64,000 nucleotides of DNA from Flavobacterium omnivorum (lineage in GTDB: Bacteria > Bacteroidota > Bacteroidia > Flavobacteriales > Flavobacteriaceae), in the NCBI RefSeq assembly GCF_900099915.1, contig NZ_FNDB01000003.1:168226-232225 (forward strand). The letters run 5' to 3'. Position 1 is the stretch's first letter, and every line of letters starts with the position of its first letter. Position numbers and translations under genes: made by a program. A model generated the notes under the pieces. It saw only the letters and a list, made by a program, of their open reading frames with translations, did not search any database and had not been told where the DNA came from. Shown in pieces: positions 27,029-35,533 of this stretch.

Positions 27029-28417
27029 ATGGAAAATATTAAAGCATACGTTCAAGAACACAAAGATCGCTTTATCAACGAGTTAATCGAATTATTAAAA
27101 ATCCCATCCGTGAGCGCAGATCCTGCATTCTCGAAAGATATCATCAATACTGCTGATGCCGTAAAGGCCAGTTTAGAGAAAGCGGGCTGTGATTTTGTCG
27201 AAATTTGTGATACTCCAGGCAACCCAATCGTTTATGGCGAGAAAATTATTGATCCCTCCTTACCTACCGTTTTGGTTTACGGACATTATGACGTACAACC
27301 GGCTGACCCAATCGAATTATGGACTTCTCCCCCTTTTGAACCCGTAATAAAGAAAACCGAAATTCATCCCGAAGGCGCCATTTTTGCAAGAGGTTCTTGC
27401 GATGACAAAGGCCAAATGTACATGCATGTCAAAGCATTAGAATACATGATTCAATCCAACACTCTGCCTTGCAACGTGAAATTCATGATTGAAGGTGAAG
27501 AAGAAATTGGATCCAAAAGCTTGAGCTGGTTCGTAGAACGCAATCAGGAAAAACTAAAAAACGATGTGATTTTAATTTCAGATACCGGAATGATTTCGAA
27601 TCAACAACCGTCTATCACCACTGGTTTACGTGGCTTAAGCTATGTAGAAGTTGAAGTTACGGGACCAAACCGCGACTTGCATTCTGGATTATACGGAGGA
27701 GCCGTTGCCAATCCAATCAATGTGTTGGCTAAAATGATTGCCTCGCTTCATGATGAAAACAACCACATTACCATTCCTGGTTTCTATGATAATGTCGAAG
27801 AATTATCCTTAGATGAAAGAGCTGAAATGGCCAAAGCGCCTTTCAATCTTGAAAATTATAAAAAAGCATTGGACCTTAATGACGTTTATGGAGAAAAAGG
27901 CTACGTAACAAACGAAAGAAACTCCATTCGTCCTACATTGGATGTCAACGGAATCTGGGGTGGTTACACCGGAGAAGGTGCTAAAACCGTTATTGCGAGT
28001 AAGGCTTTCGCTAAAATCTCGATGCGTTTGGTTCCAAATCAAGATTGGGAACAAATCACTGAATTGTTTACCAAGCACTTCACCAGCATCGCTCCTGCTG
28101 GCGTAACTGTACTTGTAAAACCACACCATGGCGGACAAGGTTACGTAACCCCAATAGACAGCATTGGCTACAAAGCCGCAAACATGGCGTATACGGAAAC
28201 CTTTGGCGTTCCCGCCATTCCAGTGCGTTCTGGAGGAAGTATTCCAATCGTGGCGTTATTCGAAAAAGAGTTAAAATCAAAAACGATTCTTATGGGATTT
28301 GGATTGGATAGCGATGCTATTCACTCACCAAACGAACACTTCGGAATATTCAATTACTTAAAAGGGATTGAAACCATTCCGTTGTTTTACAAATATTTCG
28401 TGGAGTTGTCAAAATAA
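27029..28417 (+). CDS. M20-family dipeptidase
   Basis: 462 residues. Metal ligands lie in VYGHYDVQPADP (near 88), ARGSCDDKGQMYMHVKAL (near 123), MIEGEEEIGS (near 155) and ISDTGM; the last histidine is in DAIHSPNEHFGI near 440. The dimerisation domain carries DLHSGLYGGAVANPIN. This is the carnosinase/CNDP-like branch of M20, which hydrolyses dipeptides using two zinc or manganese ions in the cytoplasm. It is monocistronic, with tRNA-Leu divergent upstream. Confidence 0.94.
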   Translation: MENIKAYVQEHKDRFINELIELLKIPSVSADPAFSKDIINTADAVKASLEKAGCDFVEICDTPGNPIVYGEKIIDPSLPTVLVYGHYDVQPADPIELWTSPPFEPVIKKTEIHPEGAIFARGSCDDKGQMYMHVKALEYMIQSNTLPCNVKFMIEGEEEIGSKSLSWFVERNQEKLKNDVILISDTGMISNQQPSITTGLRGLSYVEVEVTGPNRDLHSGLYGGAVANPINVLAKMIASLHDENNHITIPGFYDNVEELSLDERAEMAKAPFNLENYKKALDLNDVYGEKGYVTNERNSIRPTLDVNGIWGGYTGEGAKTVIASKAFAKISMRLVPNQDWEQITELFTKHFTSIAPAGVTVLVKPHHGGQGYVTPIDSIGYKAANMAYTETFGVPAIPVRSGGSIPIVALFEKELKSKTILMGFGLDSDAIHSPNEHFGIFNYLKGIETIPLFYKYFVELSK

Positions 28418-28467
28418 ATTCCTTTCCTTAAATACTAAATCCGCTCTAATAGGGCGGATTTTTTTTG

Positions 28468-28567
28468 GGCGTTCCCCGCTGAAAATAGTGGGTCAGGCTG
28501 TCCGTTCTCAATCTTTTTATTTTTTGAAATAAAAAAATAAAAAGGATTTCCACTTCCATCCTTAACG
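28468..28567 (-). repeat. Flavobacterium-type intergenic repeat, inverted copy
   Basis: On the minus strand it reads gcgttaaggatggaagtgga, then an A/T hairpin, then acggacagcctgaccc. This is the same order as the copies at 32735, 37480 and 38720 (gcgttgcgtgagggatggca … cagcccgaccc). It fills most of the gap after the dipeptidase gene; a short G/C hairpin (ccgctctaatagggcgg) before it probably terminates that gene. Confidence 0.75.
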
Positions 28568-28754
28568 CAAATTCGAAAATTATCCCATTGGTATCTATTT
28601 TAAAATCTGCGAATCTGCGGTTATAATCTTTTAAAATTAAACCAAAACAGGCAGATAGTGCACAATCCCGTAAGCTATTTGAAACCAAAAAAAAGGAATT
28701 TCACTAGAATCACTAACGCAAGCCACTGAATGACACTATATTTTTTATAAAAAC

Positions 28755-28786
28755 TTGTTTATTTCAATTTTTATTCTACATTTGTA
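28755..28786 (+). promoter_or_regulatory. Promoter with overlapping BlaI/MecI operator
   Basis: TTG at 28755-28757, 19 bp, then TACATTTG at 28777-28784 is a consensus Bacteroidota promoter. The -7 box overlaps the perfect dyad TACA-TT-TGTA at 28777-28786, the core of BlaI/MecI operators. A second half-site (TGTA, 28803-28806) lies just before the ATG at 28810. The regulator encoded second in this operon should therefore repress its own promoter. Confidence 0.75.
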
Positions 28787-28809
28787 GAGCAATGTTTTAA
28801 TCTGTAGAA

Positions 28810-29235
28810 ATGAAAATTCAAAACCAGTATTCAATCATCATCATTCTTTTGTGTATAAATCTCACTAGCTGCAAAATTAATCAAACCAAAAACGGATTAA
28901 AAACAGGAAAATGGATTCAGACGGAAAAATTCATGAACACCGAATCCATTGCAACAGGAAGATACAAAAAAGGAGATAAAACAGGAATTTGGAAAGAATT
29001 CCTCAGCGATAAATTACTTTCAAAAGAAAAGTATAAAAAAAACAGTTGCCACGTCATCAAATATCACAATACTGGTAAAATTCAACAAATAGGTATTTCA
29101 CATAAAGCCATTGTAAATTCAAAAATAGAATGGCTGCCCACAGGAGAATGGACATTTTATGACTCCGAAGGCGTTTTACTAGGAACAAAAATCTATGAAA
29201 AAGGAATACCCATTCAAGAAATTTACACCAAATAA
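28810..29235 (+). CDS. YwqK-like (MORN-type repeat) lipoprotein
   Basis: 141 residues with a lipoprotein signal (SIIIILLCINLTSC). It then has three or four short beta repeats of the MORN/YwqK type (GLKTGKWIQT, GRYKKGDKTGIWKEFL, LPTGEWTFYDSEGVLLGTK). Proteins named 'YwqK family antitoxin' share these repeats, but a toxin role is not implied here. It is the first gene of the BlaI/M56 operon, 10 bp before blaI-like, and lies directly behind the operator. It may be an output of that regulatory system. Confidence 0.7.
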   Translation: MKIQNQYSIIIILLCINLTSCKINQTKNGLKTGKWIQTEKFMNTESIATGRYKKGDKTGIWKEFLSDKLLSKEKYKKNSCHVIKYHNTGKIQQIGISHKAIVNSKIEWLPTGEWTFYDSEGVLLGTKIYEKGIPIQEIYTK

Positions 29236-29245
29236 AAAATAAAAC

Positions 29246-29620
29246 ATGCAACAACTCACGAACGCCGAAGAACAAGTAATGGAACACCTTTGGAAACTCG
29301 AGAAAGGCTTCATGAAAGACTTGCTTGAAGCCTATCCAAAACCAAAACCCGCAACCACAACCATTGCTACATTATTGAAAAGAATGATCGACAAGCAATT
29401 TGTAGCCTACACTGAATTTGGGAACTCACGGGAATATTATCCTTTGGTCAAAAAAACGGATTATTTCTCGAAACACGTCAACGGATTGATTAGTAATTTT
29501 TTCAACAATTCGGCATCACAATTCGCCTCTTTCTTTACCAAAGAAACCAATTTATCGCAAACGGAACTGGAAGAACTCAAGAAAATAATAGACAGTGAAA
29601 TTCTAAAAAAGAAAAAATGA
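29246..29620 (+). CDS. BlaI/MecI/CopY-family repressor
   Basis: 124 residues. A winged helix (LTNAEEQVMEHLWKLEKGFM; TTTIATLLKRMIDKQFVAY) precedes a C-terminal dimerisation helix (NLSQTELEELKKIIDSEILKKKK). Members bind TACA/TGTA dyads and are removed by proteolysis when the partner M56 peptidase is activated. Its last four bases overlap the M56 gene start, so translation is probably coupled. A matching operator lies upstream of the operon. Confidence 0.93.
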   Translation: MQQLTNAEEQVMEHLWKLEKGFMKDLLEAYPKPKPATTTIATLLKRMIDKQFVAYTEFGNSREYYPLVKKTDYFSKHVNGLISNFFNNSASQFASFFTKETNLSQTELEELKKIIDSEILKKKK

Positions 29621-31080
29621 GCGACTTTCTAATCAAATCGACAATTACTTTATTTGTGCTACTGGCAGTGTATTATTTGTTTTTGGAAAAAGAAAAAATA
29701 CACGTTTTCAATAGGTTTTACTTGCTATTCAGCCTTGTTTTTTCAATGGTGATTCCATTCATAACTATTGAAGTGATTCAGGAAATAGCACAACCTACAG
29801 TCAATCCGGGAACTATCCGAATACTGCAAGGAAGCGCTGTAATCATGGAGGAAACAAACTATCTGGCAATAGGATTATGGAGTTTGTATGCTGTAGTAAC
29901 ACTCGTTTTGGCGGTACGTTTTTTCAGTAATATCATCAAGATTTCGTCTAAAATGAAGTCGAATACACCAATTGATTATAAGAATGCTAAACTGATTTTG
30001 GTTCCAGAAAAAACGCTGCCTCACACTTTCCTGAATACTATTTTCATCAACGAAACGGAGTACAACAATCGTGAAATTGAAGCTGAATTGTACACGCACG
30101 AACTCACGCATGTAACCCAAAAACACACGTTGGATATTTTATTCATCGAACTATTGAAAACCGTTTTTTGGTTCAACCCTATTTTTATTTTTTACAAAAA
30201 AGCCATACAACTCAACCACGAATTTCTTGCTGACGAGAAAGTAGTGACCTCCTATAACAATGTTCCGTTCTACCAATCTTTATTACTATCGAAAGCAAAC
30301 GAGAACCAAACTTTTTACTTGGCCAGTAATTTGAATTATTTAATAACTAAAAAACGATTAATTATGATGACAAAAACCACATCAAAAACAGAAGCTTTAT
30401 TAAAAAAAGCAATGCTAATTCCTGTAGTAACTGCCTTATTGTTTTTACTGTGTACGAAAGTCGTTGCGCAAGAAACCAATGTAAAAAAAGAAACTACTCC
30501 TGCGAAACCAGGAAATTTATTTAAAACGTATTACGACAAAACTACTTTTAAGATCAAAGATGAAAAAGGAAAGATTGCCAGCGAAAAAAAATACAATGAA
30601 CTAACTCCTGTAGAAAAGAGAGCGATACCTTCTATCCTATCCAAGCAAAAAGAATTACCTACAAACGAGGAACTTCTGGCAACATTAAGTAAAGGAGCTC
30701 CTGAAGTGATTGAAATTGATACGTATGATTCTAAAAATCAGTTTGTCCAAAAAGGTGAAAATGAAGTCTATAATACTGCTGGAATAACCGAAAAACCAGA
30801 TTTTCCGGGAGGAATAATGGAATTTTACAAATTTGTCGGCAATAATTTTAAAACACCAGAACAACCTAACTTAAAAGGAAAAGTATACATCACCTTTATC
30901 ATAGAAAAAGACGGCAGTTTAAGCGACATAAAAAACATACGAGATATTGGTTTTGGAACCGGTGAAGAAGCCATCCGTGTTTTGAAAATATGCCCAAAAT
31001 GGATTCCCGGTAAAATGAACGGCGTTCCTGTTAGAGTAATGTATAGCTTACCAATAACTATCCAATCTGGAAAATCGTAA
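29617..31080 (+). CDS. BlaR1-like M56 metallopeptidase with C-terminal TonB domain
   Basis: 487 residues. Two N-terminal membrane segments, a third near 85-105, then the M56 zinc motif HELTH at 161-165 (ELYTHELTHVTQKH). A further membrane segment lies near 260-280 (AMLIPVVTALLFLLCTKVVA). A periplasmic linker leads to a TonB C-terminal domain (KPDFPGGIMEFYKFVGNNF; GKVYITFIIEKDGS; PVRVMYSLPITIQ). In BlaR1 the external part is a penicillin-binding sensor. Here a TonB-like domain replaces it, as in many Bacteroidota. It presumably senses an envelope cue and inactivates the adjacent repressor. Confidence 0.92.
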   Translation: MSDFLIKSTITLFVLLAVYYLFLEKEKIHVFNRFYLLFSLVFSMVIPFITIEVIQEIAQPTVNPGTIRILQGSAVIMEETNYLAIGLWSLYAVVTLVLAVRFFSNIIKISSKMKSNTPIDYKNAKLILVPEKTLPHTFLNTIFINETEYNNREIEAELYTHELTHVTQKHTLDILFIELLKTVFWFNPIFIFYKKAIQLNHEFLADEKVVTSYNNVPFYQSLLLSKANENQTFYLASNLNYLITKKRLIMMTKTTSKTEALLKKAMLIPVVTALLFLLCTKVVAQETNVKKETTPAKPGNLFKTYYDKTTFKIKDEKGKIASEKKYNELTPVEKRAIPSILSKQKELPTNEELLATLSKGAPEVIEIDTYDSKNQFVQKGENEVYNTAGITEKPDFPGGIMEFYKFVGNNFKTPEQPNLKGKVYITFIIEKDGSLSDIKNIRDIGFGTGEEAIRVLKICPKWIPGKMNGVPVRVMYSLPITIQSGKS

Positions 31081-31092
31081 TTGTAAAAAAAG

Positions 31093-31121
31093 AAATCCGC
31101 TTCTACTTTTGAAGCGGATTT
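31093..31121 (+). terminator. Terminator of the BlaI/M56 operon
   Basis: aaatccgcttc and gaagcggattt form an 11-bp stem with a 7-nt loop. The T-run is short. It abuts the first palindromic site of the accessory array. Confidence 0.75.
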
Positions 31122-31123
31122 AT

Positions 31124-31257
31124 TAAATTAACGTCTTGGCGATTTGCGTGGTAGCAAACTTAGTAACCGATTACTTACCGTTACAGATAATATTTCTTGC
31201 GAAAAGCAAACGTGTATTTAACAGAAAATTCGCAGTATCGCAAAACTGCTACTATGC
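31124..31257 (-). repeat. attC-like palindromic site E (distal end of the cassette-like array)
   Basis: 134 bp between the M56 operon and the recombinase-HEPN gene. The left end TAAATTAACGTCTTGGC and arm ccacgc/gcgtgg resemble site C (…AACGTCTCGTGG). The right arm contains gcagtatcgcaaaactgct, close to site C's gctatcgcaaaaccact. Arms GGCGATTTGCG and TGCGATACTGCG pair imperfectly. The end core on the gene side is degenerate (GCTACTATGC). It is less certain than sites B, C and D1. Confidence 0.55.
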
Positions 31258-31265
31258 AAAACACT

Positions 31266-32564
31266 TTAATACAACATTCCAATTATATCTTCTACAAATG
31301 CTTTGATTTTTTGGCCTTTCGGCTTGTATTTTCCTGGATGTCCACATTTATTCCTTAAATCTAAACAAGTATTTTTAAGTTCTTCTTTTTTTGTTTTGTC
31401 TAATAATTTTAATTTACAAGCAAGTTCTAATAAATACTCATCTTTTATATAACCAAAATCATCAATTACTTTAATTTCTTTTGCTTTAGGGTATATTTTC
31501 TTTAATTCGGTATTTATGAAACCTAAAGATTGTGTTAAACACATTTTTTGAATTTTATAAACGGAAGCTGTCCATAGAAAAATGACTCCTGCACGTAAAG
31601 CATTAGCTTTGAAACATCGCAAACCCTCTTTTAAATAATCTCGCTCTTCTTCATCCGTTACTTTAGAAAGTATATATTCTAAATCTGTTGTGTCTAAAAA
31701 ATCAGAATTATTTTTCTGTTCCATTTGTAGAGTATCAAATGGACTTGAGTTATATTTTTTAGTTGGAAAACATACGTCATTAAATAATTTTAATGTTTCA
31801 GTGCTTTTTATGTTTAACTCTTCTAAAATATTATTTAAAGGAATTCCGTCTTCAGTTAAATGCTTAATGTGTGAATTTTTTATTGAACGAGTTGTTAAAA
31901 CTTTATTGAAGTTATTCTTTTCTACACTAATTCTAAAAGTATGTTGTATTGTTCTGTCTGATAGTTGACTTCCTTCATTTTGTCCTTCAAATAAGTATAG
32001 CGTAGGTTTGTATATTTTATAATAATCTCTCAAGTTTTCTAAAATTGATGCAGGTAAAAATGCTACTCTTTTTATTTTTGTGGTGTTATCTCTTATGGTA
32101 ACAGTTCTTTTTTTACTGTTCAAATCTGTTATTCGTAGATTAATGACTTCACTTGTGTCTATACCTAAAGCGTACATGATTTCAAAAATTGCTTTATGCT
32201 TTTTGTTTGATATAGATTGAAAAAAATGTGCAATCTCTTGTTTAGTAAAATATTCTTTTGGTATTGAAATTGATTTAGGAATTGGTATTAAATTCACGTC
32301 TAAATTTTTGTTCAGAATAGTATTAAAGCCATAATTAATACCATATTTTATTGGGCGTAACGTTCCATTTTTTAATGATTTGTTTTTGAATAATGATTTA
32401 GAAAATTTAGCAAGATCATTATTGTCAATTTCATTAACATCATTTTTTTTTGTAAATATTGTAAAACGTTTTATTCCAGAAACATATAGCTTAATAGTTG
32501 ACTCGGAAAAATTATCATTTCGTAGTCTACTTTCTATTGTGTCGTAAAATAATTCTGTATTCAT
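31266..32564 (-). CDS. Inactive tyrosine-recombinase fold fused to a HEPN-like domain
   Basis: 432 residues. Residues 1-90 are a SAM-like core-binding domain and about 100-265 a phage-integrase catalytic fold (IMYALGIDTSEVINLRITDL; HLTEDGIPLNNILEEL). By alignment to the family consensus the catalytic residues are replaced: Arg I by D136, H-x-x-R by R226/K229, box-II His by I252 and the nucleophilic Tyr by F261. Residues 290-432 form a separate helical domain (KEGLRCFKANALRAGVIFLW) ending LRNKCGHP, an R-x4-H motif (R404, H409) as in HEPN ribonucleases. It probably binds DNA without recombining it and may cleave RNA. ATG 32564 was preferred to 32606; it lies 30 bp after the core of repeat R1. 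Confidence 0.75.
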   Translation of the reverse strand: MNTELFYDTIESRLRNDNFSESTIKLYVSGIKRFTIFTKKNDVNEIDNNDLAKFSKSLFKNKSLKNGTLRPIKYGINYGFNTILNKNLDVNLIPIPKSISIPKEYFTKQEIAHFFQSISNKKHKAIFEIMYALGIDTSEVINLRITDLNSKKRTVTIRDNTTKIKRVAFLPASILENLRDYYKIYKPTLYLFEGQNEGSQLSDRTIQHTFRISVEKNNFNKVLTTRSIKNSHIKHLTEDGIPLNNILEELNIKSTETLKLFNDVCFPTKKYNSSPFDTLQMEQKNNSDFLDTTDLEYILSKVTDEEERDYLKEGLRCFKANALRAGVIFLWTASVYKIQKMCLTQSLGFINTELKKIYPKAKEIKVIDDFGYIKDEYLLELACKLKLLDKTKKEELKNTCLDLRNKCGHPGKYKPKGQKIKAFVEDIIGMLY

Positions 32565-32594
32565 ATTTATGTGTTTGAATATTGTGCATAAGTA

Positions 32595-33015
32595 GTATAC
32601 AACCAAAACAAACCTTCATACGTACCCATAAAACTAAGTATATTGACAAAAGTCTGTTTCGCTTTATGCTTTTCAAATATATTAAAATTTTCTTACAATT
32701 TAGTAAAATAAACGGCGCGTTATTAGAATGCGTTGCGTGAGGGATGGCAGCGAAAATCCTTTATGTTTTTTCTTTAAAAACATAAAGATTGCAGCGAACA
32801 GCCCGACCCGAAGTTGCTAGGAGGAACGACGAAGCAATTTGCAGGGTCACGCCAAAAAAACAGTTCTCAAAAAAAGAGGACACTAAATCCTCTTCGTGTT
32901 TTGGCTGAACTTTTTACGAAAACTCCCTAGTGTTAACGGACTTGCAATCGGTTCAGTTCAACCGGAGTCTCATTGTTCGTGCTGCGCAAGTAAAGAAACT
33001 CTAGCTTTTGTGGGA
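32595..33015 (-). repeat. Long array repeat R1 (attC-like ends, REP and promoter-like motif inside)
   Basis: About 420 bp, homologous to R2 (37331-37751) over its whole length and to R3 (38580-38850) over about 260 bp. The left core is GTATACAAC at 32595-32603; the right end (…ctagcttttgtggga) is a degenerate form of R2's ctagctgttggtgac. Inside are an imperfect inverted repeat, a TATATTTG box on the minus strand, the Flavobacterium intergenic repeat (32735-32850) and a conserved tail (gttcagttcaaccggagt). Confidence 0.75.
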
Positions 33016-33024
33016 AGTGCTTGT

Positions 33025-33702
33025 TTACCACAGCATTTCTTCTTGCAATTCAGCATTCCAAAAGGTTCCTGTTTTCATTTCGGTTTCTATTAGTTTAAAT
33101 ATTCCGTTTGCAGAAAATTCAGTTGATAATGGTGCACCTTTAGTTGATAATTTTGTATTTACCCAACCTGGATGAATTGAATTCACATCAATATTTCTAT
33201 CTTTCAATCTTGCAGATAAAGTTTTAGTGTACATATTTAATGCAGCTTTAGACATTCTGTAAGCAGTTGAATCGATTTTTGCTGTTCTATTCAGCGTTGC
33301 CATGATAGAAGAAATATTTAAAATTTTTCCGTTTTGATTTACTAAATCTAAAACAGTTTCGGTAAAATTCACAAGTCCAAAAACATTCGTTTCAAAAGTT
33401 GCTCTCAAACTTTCTAAATCTGGCTCCGTTTTATCTAAATCGGGCCCAATTCCAGCATTGTTAACTAAAATATCAATCCCGTTGAATTTATTTCTAATTA
33501 ATTTGTTCGCATTTTCAATTGACTTTTGATTTGTCACATCTAATGCTACAACAAATAAGTTTTTAGATTTAATATTCTCAATTTTCCCATTTCTGGAAGT
33601 TCCAATTACATAATATTTTTCAGCAATTAGTTTCTCTGCTAGTGCATTTCCAATTCCTGAATTTGCTCCTGTGATTAGGACAATCTTATTTTTAAAATTC
33701 AT
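33025..33702 (-). CDS. SDR-family NAD(P)-dependent oxidoreductase
   Basis: 225 residues. The Rossmann motif TGANSGIG lies at residues 11-18, NNAG near 83, the catalytic Ser in NISSIMATL near 130 and Y-x-x-x-K in AYRMSKAALNMYTK near 150. HPGWVNTKLS follows. This is a complete classical short-chain dehydrogenase; the substrate is unknown. It is a single-gene unit, with R1 ending about 10 bp past its stop and site A about 30 bp before its start. The spacing is that of a gene cassette. Confidence 0.93.
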   Translation of the reverse strand: MNFKNKIVLITGANSGIGNALAEKLIAEKYYVIGTSRNGKIENIKSKNLFVVALDVTNQKSIENANKLIRNKFNGIDILVNNAGIGPDLDKTEPDLESLRATFETNVFGLVNFTETVLDLVNQNGKILNISSIMATLNRTAKIDSTAYRMSKAALNMYTKTLSARLKDRNIDVNSIHPGWVNTKLSTKGAPLSTEFSANGIFKLIETEMKTGTFWNAELQEEMLW

Positions 33703-33733
33703 TTTTCTTTTTTAGTTTTTTTTGGGCAATATA

Positions 33734-33859
33734 GTAGACAACTTTATACCACTTTAAGATGGCTGAAAATGCGTAACCTTTCAGTTTTCGGCTTAACGAA
33801 AACGTGATGCGAAACGGGAATTCCGGTAAATTCCAATAAGTTCAAAGCTGTTAGTCATA
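33734..33859 (-). repeat. attC-like palindromic site A
   Basis: 126 bp. Left core GTAGACAAC (33734-33742), right core GTTAGTCATA (33850-33859). The interior shares tgatgcgaaacgg, aattcc and ttttcggcttaacgaaaac with site B. Arms ctttaagatggctga and ttccaataagttcaaag pair imperfectly. The right core inverted (TATGACTAAC) matches the left core of site B (TATGCCCAAC) in 8 of 10 positions, across the lipoprotein gene. Confidence 0.75.
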
Positions 33860-33874
33860 GTACTTTCTCAATAA

Positions 33875-34681
33875 TTAATTCACCAAAATATCGCCATTTG
33901 AATCATACAAAAATATCCAACTTATATCATTTGTTGACATTAACATATCATTATCGTAATACATTTCGGTGTGTTTTCGGTAATTATTTTTTGAGATTGA
34001 ACGATAGAAATACTCATCTGATAAATATAATCTTTTCCATGGATTTATAGAGTTATCATAATTTTCAAATATTCGAACAATTTTTTCACCTTTATTTATC
34101 CCGTATTCTTGCCTAAAATATTCCGTTCTTGTTAAATTACCATTAGAATTATAATAAAAATTTTCTATATAACTTAAATATTCATTTGGACCTGTAGCGC
34201 CATAAGCCATATCTGGAAGAGTAGTTTTTATCTGCACGAGTTTATTGTTGGAATAATTGTAAAGAAGTGTTTTAGAAAAATGGTTATTGGTTATAGCGGG
34301 GATTTCTTTTTTCTCAATTTGCATTGAGTTATTTAGCGTAAAGTATATTGAATTGTAAGGGACTACAAATAAATTTGTGCTTGAGAAGCTTTCTACAGTA
34401 ACTCTATTATTATCGTATAATAATGAAGTATAGTTTTCAGAGAAAAAACGTAATGGACCAGAGTAGGTTAATGGCATAAACTCTCCTGTTTTTTTAACAA
34501 GTCGTTTACTGTTATCATATTCAAAATAAGTGTATAATTCAGTGGGATCTCCTGGCCTAAAACCCCGACTCATTTTACTTACTAAATAAGCATTATTTTG
34601 ATATTTATCAATTTCTTCTTCATCACGAGAACAAGAAAAAAGTAAAATTCCTAGAGTTAAAAATGTTAAAATTTGTTTCAT
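33875..34681 (-). CDS. Hypothetical lipoprotein
   Basis: 268 residues with a lipoprotein signal (ILTFLTLGILLFSC). The mature part has repeated tyrosine/asparagine-rich beta segments (YTYFEYDNSKRLVKKTGEF, YNYSNNKLVQIKTTL, NFYYNSNGNLTRTEYF). These recall RHS/YD-like or DUF4595-type surface lipoproteins of Bacteroidota. No catalytic motif was recognised. It is a single-gene unit between attC-like sites A and B, in the same orientation as the rest of the array. Confidence 0.75.
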   Translation of the reverse strand: MKQILTFLTLGILLFSCSRDEEEIDKYQNNAYLVSKMSRGFRPGDPTELYTYFEYDNSKRLVKKTGEFMPLTYSGPLRFFSENYTSLLYDNNRVTVESFSSTNLFVVPYNSIYFTLNNSMQIEKKEIPAITNNHFSKTLLYNYSNNKLVQIKTTLPDMAYGATGPNEYLSYIENFYYNSNGNLTRTEYFRQEYGINKGEKIVRIFENYDNSINPWKRLYLSDEYFYRSISKNNYRKHTEMYYDNDMLMSTNDISWIFLYDSNGDILVN

Positions 34682-34699
34682 TTATTATTTATTTGGTAT

Positions 34700-34829
34700 T
34701 ATGCCCAACGTTTTGCTGCTTTGAGATGGCTGGAAGTTCGTAAACGCTCAGTTTTCGGCTTAACGAAAACGTGATGCGAAACGGAAATTCCACTAAATTC
34801 CAGCTAGCTCAAAACAGCTGTTATGTGAC
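34700..34829 (-). repeat. attC-like palindromic site B
   Basis: 130 bp. In gene sense (minus strand) it opens with GTCACATAAC and closes with GTTGGGC, which fully matches the integron core GTTRRRY. Arms gctgctttgagatggctgg and ccagctagctcaaaacagc pair with a 4-nt asymmetric spacer next to AACG. The loop carries ttttcggcttaacgaaaac and tgatgcgaaacgg, shared with A and partly with C. The right core GTTATGTGAC (34820-34829) is the exact inverse of GTCACATAAC at 35534-35543, across the DUF4304 gene. Confidence 0.85.
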
Positions 34830-34834
34830 GTATT

Positions 34835-35509
34835 TCATTCTATATTAATTTGGTAAAGCTTCGCAATACTTCTTAAACGGTTAATTGCTTCTTCATTTAT
34901 TTTTGGTGTCGATTCGTATGTTTTACTTTGTCCATTAGGATAATTAAAAGTTGTAGTACTTTGTTTTGGTTTTAATGTTTCTATGTAATGTTTTTTCAAC
35001 AATTTTATTCCATCTTCAGCATTATTTGTTTTCATCAAAAATGTAAACATATTTAAAATTCCCATTGTGTTTTCTGTGATATTCTTTTTTTTAATTAAGC
35101 CACTTAATGATTTTAGTGATTCATAATCCGTAAAAATTTCAACTGCATTTGTCTCTATTTCACTTTGAATTTCATTCTTTAAACTTTCGTATGATATACT
35201 TTTATTCATTTTATACCATTTTGCAAATCCAACATTTAAAAAACAATCATATTCTTTTGGATAGTTTGGTAACGACCTAGATTGTGTTTCAAAAAATATT
35301 TCAGAATTAAAAAAACCAATATTAAAAGTAAATGTAATTTCGTCTGCTGAATTCCATTGGCTTTTTTGAATGTTAAATACTTGTACAATGTCATTGACAC
35401 TCTTTTTATAATTCCGAGCATTTTTCTTAAACCCTAAATTTTTTAAAGTTGGATTTATAATTTCTTTTATTAAATTATCAAATTCAGTTTGAAAATCTCT
35501 TGTTGTCAT
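34835..35509 (-). CDS. DUF4304-like protein
   Basis: 224 residues. The N-terminal half fits the DUF4304 pattern: IIKEIINPTLKNLGFKKNAR, NYKKSVNDIVQVFNIQKSQW, then a strand pair with ITFTFNIGFF. The C-terminal half is helical. No enzymatic function is known for the family, which is common on accessory DNA. Its start is 25 bp after the core of site C and its stop 6 bp before site B. The cores on its two sides are perfect inverse complements, as in a recombined gene cassette. Confidence 0.78.
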   Translation of the reverse strand: MTTRDFQTEFDNLIKEIINPTLKNLGFKKNARNYKKSVNDIVQVFNIQKSQWNSADEITFTFNIGFFNSEIFFETQSRSLPNYPKEYDCFLNVGFAKWYKMNKSISYESLKNEIQSEIETNAVEIFTDYESLKSLSGLIKKKNITENTMGILNMFTFLMKTNNAEDGIKLLKKHYIETLKPKQSTTTFNYPNGQSKTYESTPKINEEAINRLRSIAKLYQINIE

Positions 35510-35533
35510 TGTATCTGCGATTTTTTTTAATAT

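Noticed and set aside
31266..32564. The recombinase-like protein as the integron integrase of the array
   Set aside because: All five expected catalytic positions are substituted, it lies at the distal end of the array inside its own unit, and it carries an unrelated C-terminal domain.
31266..32564. The same protein as integrase of the tRNA-Leu island
   Set aside because: It is outside the direct repeats, separated by core genes, and catalytically dead.
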